A DNA stretch of 10,214 nucleotides, taken from NCBI GenBank assembly GCA_031284845.1, contig JAITXH010000146.1:1-10214 (forward strand). The letters are read 5' to 3'. A program made the translations under genes and the position numbers. Position 1 is the stretch's first letter, and the number at the start of each line of letters is the position of its first letter. Positions 7,262 to 10,214 of the stretch are shown here, piece by piece. The notes under the pieces are model-generated. The model searched no databases and had not been told where the DNA came from. It saw nothing but the letters and a program-made list of their open reading frames with translations. This DNA is from Puniceicoccales bacterium. Its GTDB lineage: Bacteria; Verrucomicrobiota; Verrucomicrobiia; Opitutales; UBA953.

Positions 7262-8506
7262 ATGCTAACCATTAAACGCCGCGAGTTTCTCGCAACTTCC
7301 ACACTTGCCACCGCAGGCATCCTCACGCTGGGCGGACGCGCCCTCCTCGCGCAAGAAACCGCCGCTGCTGCGCCAACACCGCCGCCCGCGCCCAAACTCA
7401 AACTCGCCATCGTCGGCTGCGGGCAACGCGGCGTCTGGCTTGGCGGACTTGCGTTGCGCCACGGCGGTTACGAAATCCACGCCGTCGCCGACTACTTTCC
7501 CGATCGCGCCAAAAAAGCAGCGAGCCGCCTCAAAGTGCCCGCCGAGCGCACATTTTCCGGCCTGTCCGGATTCAAGCGCCTCCTCGAAACAAAGCCCGAC
7601 GCCATCGCTATCGAAGTTTCGCCGTGGTTCCATTCGCCAATGGCCGTCGAAGCCGTCAACGCCGGCATCCATGTTTTTCTGGCAAAACCTATCGCAGTGG
7701 ATGTCCCCGGCACACTTGCCATCGAAGCCGCCGCCAAGCTTGCTACCGAAAAGAAGCAGTGCTTCCTCGTGGACTTCCAGACGCGCACCAATCCATTTTA
7801 CCAAGAGGCTATCCGCCGCGCCTCCACGGGGGCCATGGGCGACATCATTTTCGGCGAGGGCATTTACCATGAAAACGGCCCTCATCTCGGCGTCCACGCG
7901 ATGAGCAAGCCCGAAGACCGCATGCGCTACTGGTGCAACGATTACGCGCTCTCCGGCGACATCATTCTCGAAAACAACATCCACACGCTCGATGTGATGA
8001 GTTGGTCATTCGGCGATAAACCACCCCTTCAGGCCTTTGGCACACGCGGGAGGAAATGGAGGCGGCACGACAGCGGCGACACGAACGACCACTACACGCT
8101 GCACTACCAGTATCCGGGCGGTGCCAGCGTCACTTTTTCTTCGCGTCAATTTCAGGGCCACGGCACGACACCGGATGGCATCGGCTTCCGTTTGTTTGGC
8201 ACAAAAGGTGTCATGGAAACAAAATACAGCGGCACCGTTTTGATTCGAGGCGACAAGGAAGTCTTTTATCGCGGCGGCAAGACGAGCAACATTTACGAAG
8301 AAGGTGTGGTGGTAAACCTCGCCGCCTTCCATCGGGCCATCACCACGGGGGATTTTTCCAACCCGACCGTCGCTCCCGCCGTGCGCAGCAATCTTGTCGG
8401 CTTGTTGGGGCGCATGGCTGCGCAAACGGGTCGCGTGGTCACATGGGACGAAGTCTTGCGCGACACCAACCGCCTGGATGGGCGGCTGGAAGGGTTGCGG
8501 GATTGA
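7262..8506 (+). CDS. Tat-exported Gfo/Idh/MocA family oxidoreductase (second copy)
   Basis: The 414-residue product begins with a twin-arginine leader, KRREFL (5-10), a hydrophobic region to about 29 and a likely cleavage at ALLAQ. A proline/alanine linker (about 35-44) leads into the Rossmann domain with GCGQRG at 52-57. The family's EKP position is AKP here (141-143), with K142 retained. The C-terminal domain has ENNIHTLDVMSW (237-248), where H241 and D244 match the active-site HxxD. It differs clearly from the oxidoreductase at 2884-4341, being shorter and with different motifs, so the two are distinct subfamilies rather than a recent duplication. The preferred ATG follows T5C6 with no SD; an earlier in-frame ATG at 7073 lies inside the DUF2442 gene and would bury the Tat signal. 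The stop lies 28 bases from the end of the converging cytochrome gene. Confidence 0.92.
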   Translation: MLTIKRREFLATSTLATAGILTLGGRALLAQETAAAAPTPPPAPKLKLAIVGCGQRGVWLGGLALRHGGYEIHAVADYFPDRAKKAASRLKVPAERTFSGLSGFKRLLETKPDAIAIEVSPWFHSPMAVEAVNAGIHVFLAKPIAVDVPGTLAIEAAAKLATEKKQCFLVDFQTRTNPFYQEAIRRASTGAMGDIIFGEGIYHENGPHLGVHAMSKPEDRMRYWCNDYALSGDIILENNIHTLDVMSWSFGDKPPLQAFGTRGRKWRRHDSGDTNDHYTLHYQYPGGASVTFSSRQFQGHGTTPDGIGFRLFGTKGVMETKYSGTVLIRGDKEVFYRGGKTSNIYEEGVVVNLAAFHRAITTGDFSNPTVAPAVRSNLVGLLGRMAAQTGRVVTWDEVLRDTNRLDGRLEGLRD

Positions 8507-8534
8507 TGATGGCGGTGTCCGCGGATTCGATGTC

Positions 8535-10214
8535 TCAACGTTTTCCCGGCACCGGCAATTCCACGCGGCACCATGCTGGCTCACTGCGCATCGGTGCCGT
8601 CATGGATAACGGGCAACGGTCTTCGATGCGGTGGAGGCCGGAAACGACAAGCGCTGCGTCGGAAGTCGCGGCGACGGCATCGGTGCCGCCCGCTGTCGGC
8701 GTTTCGGCGTAATTCAGGGTCGCGCCGCTTTTGCAGGTGCCGCAGGTCTCCGCAGGGTCGGAAACAAAAACAATCGCGTAATAAACGACGCCCGCTGCCG
8801 GCGTTTTATCCGTCCATTCAAAACGCTCTGTGCGACCGATTCGGGTTTTCTCGTCGGGTTTGAAATCGGGGGCGGTGCCACGGTGGATTTCCGTGATCAA
8901 ACCAATAGTGCGGCTGGAACGCTCCCACGTAATACGTGCGCCGAGCGGCGTGATTTCCACCTTGGGCGTGGGCATGACTTCCGGCAGGGGCTGCGGGATG
9001 ATTTGCCGCGAGCGCCCCGCGACAATGCCGCCGTTGGTGTCCGCCGCGTTGGGCATGTCCACGCGGGGCGTCGCGAGCTGACGCGCACGGGCCTCGCTGA
9101 TTTTCTCCAGCATGAGTTTATATACAGGGGCATCAGTGCCGCTGAACGAAAATACCGGCGTGCCCTTGAGGGATTCCTTCCAGGCAATCCATTTTTGCGA
9201 CGGGAATTTTTCCAGCGGAAGCACTTGATGCGCATAGCCGGCTTTGAATATCTGCCCGAGGCGGCTGAAATTGGGCGCCACTTTGCGCTCGCGGCAAAGT
9301 CCGAGTCCGTAACCACCGGACGATTTCGGGTCGAGCGGAGCGCGTAAAATACGGCTCATTTCCGGTTTCTCCAAATTTATCCAGTCGTCAAAGCGTTTGA
9401 TTTGTTTCCGGTCATCGCCGTGGCATTGGACGCAGTTATTTTGCTGCATTATTTTCACGAGTTCTCCGCGCAGCGGTGCGTATTCCTTCAGGCGCGGGCC
9501 GGCCTTCGTATAGTCCCACGTCCCGTAGTAAATACCGTTGCTGTCCATCCATGTTAAAAGCAGCTCGCGCTCGGTTTGCGTGAGGCCGTTAATTTCGCGG
9601 TGGGGCGCTTTGCTCAAGATTCGGGCGAGCGGAGCTTTGCCGCTGCCGTGCTCGTAGGGGTCGAAGATTTTACAAGACCACTCGGCGGTGCCGTTCATGC
9701 AGCAGATTCCGGCGATTAAATCGGCAATATATTGTTTCTCGCGGCGGGCGGTGAGATTTTCGTAACTGATATTAAAATACTCTGTCCAGCCACCGGACAA
9801 ATCCACACCTCCGGCGATACCTTTCTCTCCGCCGTGACAGGATACGCAGCGCTTGTCGAGAATGGGCTGTATCATGCTGGCATAATCGAGGTATCCGCTC
9901 CCCCAGGACTCGTCCACGGGCTTGCGCGGCTTGCGGCTGGATAAGCGGAATTTAGAGGGGTCGGGGGCTTTGTTATATTCGTGGCATCCGATGCAGCTTC
10001 GCGTCGTGCCGGGGGCGGCCTGGATAAACGTCCTCATGCTGCGGACGAGGCGGTAGTCTTTGTCCAACAATTGAAAATAAAGGGCGCGTCCGGACGGGGC
10101 TTCAAAAAAGACGCTGCCGTTTTCTTCGACAGGGACGATTCCGTGATAAATCTTCGGACTCCATGCGAGGGCGGCGGAGATGGAAAATGTCTGGTTCATC
10201 CATGTCCCGCCGGG
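8535..10214 (-). CDS. Multiheme c-type cytochrome-like protein with hydrazine synthase alpha-type domain (5' end outside window)
   Basis: The frame stays open through the right edge (five more codons upstream of the ATG at 10199), so the true start lies outside. Numbered from that internal Met, the 554 residues hold three CxxCH heme motifs: CIGCH (69-73), CVSCH (118-122) and CVQCH (256-260). Residues 12-75, with SPKIYHGIVPVEENGSVFFE and a following RSCIGCHE, resemble the middle domain first defined in hydrazine synthase alpha and common in PVC proteins unrelated to anammox. A later fn3-like domain spans about 411-500. The missing N-terminus in such proteins is often a beta-propeller. Heme attachment implies a periplasmic or surface location and electron transfer; the substrate is unknown. 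A CGTCK (486-490) sits in the fn3 region. The last 45 or so residues look unlike the rest and their DNA includes a strong hairpin. This gene converges on the sugar cluster and is probably a separate unit. Confidence 0.85.
   Translation of the reverse strand, partial: PGGTWMNQTFSISAALAWSPKIYHGIVPVEENGSVFFEAPSGRALYFQLLDKDYRLVRSMRTFIQAAPGTTRSCIGCHEYNKAPDPSKFRLSSRKPRKPVDESWGSGYLDYASMIQPILDKRCVSCHGGEKGIAGGVDLSGGWTEYFNISYENLTARREKQYIADLIAGICCMNGTAEWSCKIFDPYEHGSGKAPLARILSKAPHREINGLTQTERELLLTWMDSNGIYYGTWDYTKAGPRLKEYAPLRGELVKIMQQNNCVQCHGDDRKQIKRFDDWINLEKPEMSRILRAPLDPKSSGGYGLGLCRERKVAPNFSRLGQIFKAGYAHQVLPLEKFPSQKWIAWKESLKGTPVFSFSGTDAPVYKLMLEKISEARARQLATPRVDMPNAADTNGGIVAGRSRQIIPQPLPEVMPTPKVEITPLGARITWERSSRTIGLITEIHRGTAPDFKPDEKTRIGRTERFEWTDKTPAAGVVYYAIVFVSDPAETCGTCKSGATLNYAETPTAGGTDAVAATSDAALVVSGLHRIEDRCPLSMTAPMRSEPAWCRVELPVPGKR
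8566..8599. repeat. Imperfect inverted repeat (hairpin) in the 3' end of the cytochrome gene
   Basis: CGGCACC (8566-8572) plus ATGC (8573-8576) pairs with GCAT (8588-8591) plus GGTGCCG (8593-8599), leaving one bulged base at 8592 and an 11-base loop, an 11 bp stem in total. It falls inside the last codons of the minus-strand reading frame, close to the convergent junction. Another CGGCACC lies at 8547-8553 and another GGTGCCG at 8682-8688. There is no T-run after the stem on either strand, so it is not a classical intrinsic terminator. It may act as a transcript-end structure between converging genes, or be a small dispersed repeat. Confidence 0.5.

Noticed and set aside
8547..8688. CGGCACC/GGTGCCG copies as a CRISPR or organised repeat array
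   Set aside because: Only four short 7-base copies in two orientations with irregular spacing; the same heptamer also occurs by chance inside other genes in the window (for example near 2774, 3033 and 9656).

Overview
The window looks like chromosomal DNA from a Verrucomicrobiota-type bacterium (PVC group, perhaps Opitutae). This is inferred from family content, not from any marker gene. The reasons are: exported Gfo/Idh/MocA oxidoreductases next to a GH78 rhamnosidase; an exported TIM-barrel protein with NLCHW and GVQSFG motifs; a multiheme protein resembling the hydrazine synthase alpha-subunit middle domain; moderately high GC; and start codons without Shine-Dalgarno sequences, most of them preceded by pyrimidine tracts.

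Layout: positions 31-8506 hold seven genes, all on the + strand and closely spaced (gaps of about 81, 92, 33, 63, 1 and 28 bases). In order they are a secreted GH78 alpha-L-rhamnosidase; a Tat-exported Gfo/Idh/MocA oxidoreductase; a secreted five-bladed beta-propeller glycosidase-like protein (GH43/GH32-like fold); a secreted TIM-barrel protein of the sugar phosphate isomerase/epimerase superfamily; a DUF4160/DUF2442 gene pair; and a second Tat-exported Gfo/Idh/MocA oxidoreductase. On the - strand, converging on this cluster, is the 3' part of a gene for a c-type cytochrome-like protein with three CxxCH heme motifs. Its 5' end lies beyond the right edge.

How the genes may work together: five of the seven + strand products carry export signals, and all five belong to sugar-active families. 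The simplest reading is an extracytoplasmic glycan or glycoside degradation locus acting on rhamnose-containing material. The rhamnosidase and propeller protein would act hydrolytically, and the two oxidoreductases with the TIM-barrel protein would oxidise and then isomerise, epimerise or eliminate the sugar. That last step is inference. The DUF4160/DUF2442 pair has no evident link to sugar metabolism.

The least explained parts are the leader before the propeller gene, which can form mutually exclusive hairpins, one of them terminator-like; the non-SD pyrimidine-rich starts; the DUF pair embedded in a catabolic cluster; and the unusual C-terminal tail of the cytochrome, whose coding DNA includes a strong hairpin. 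No tRNA, rRNA, CRISPR array or insertion sequence was seen.
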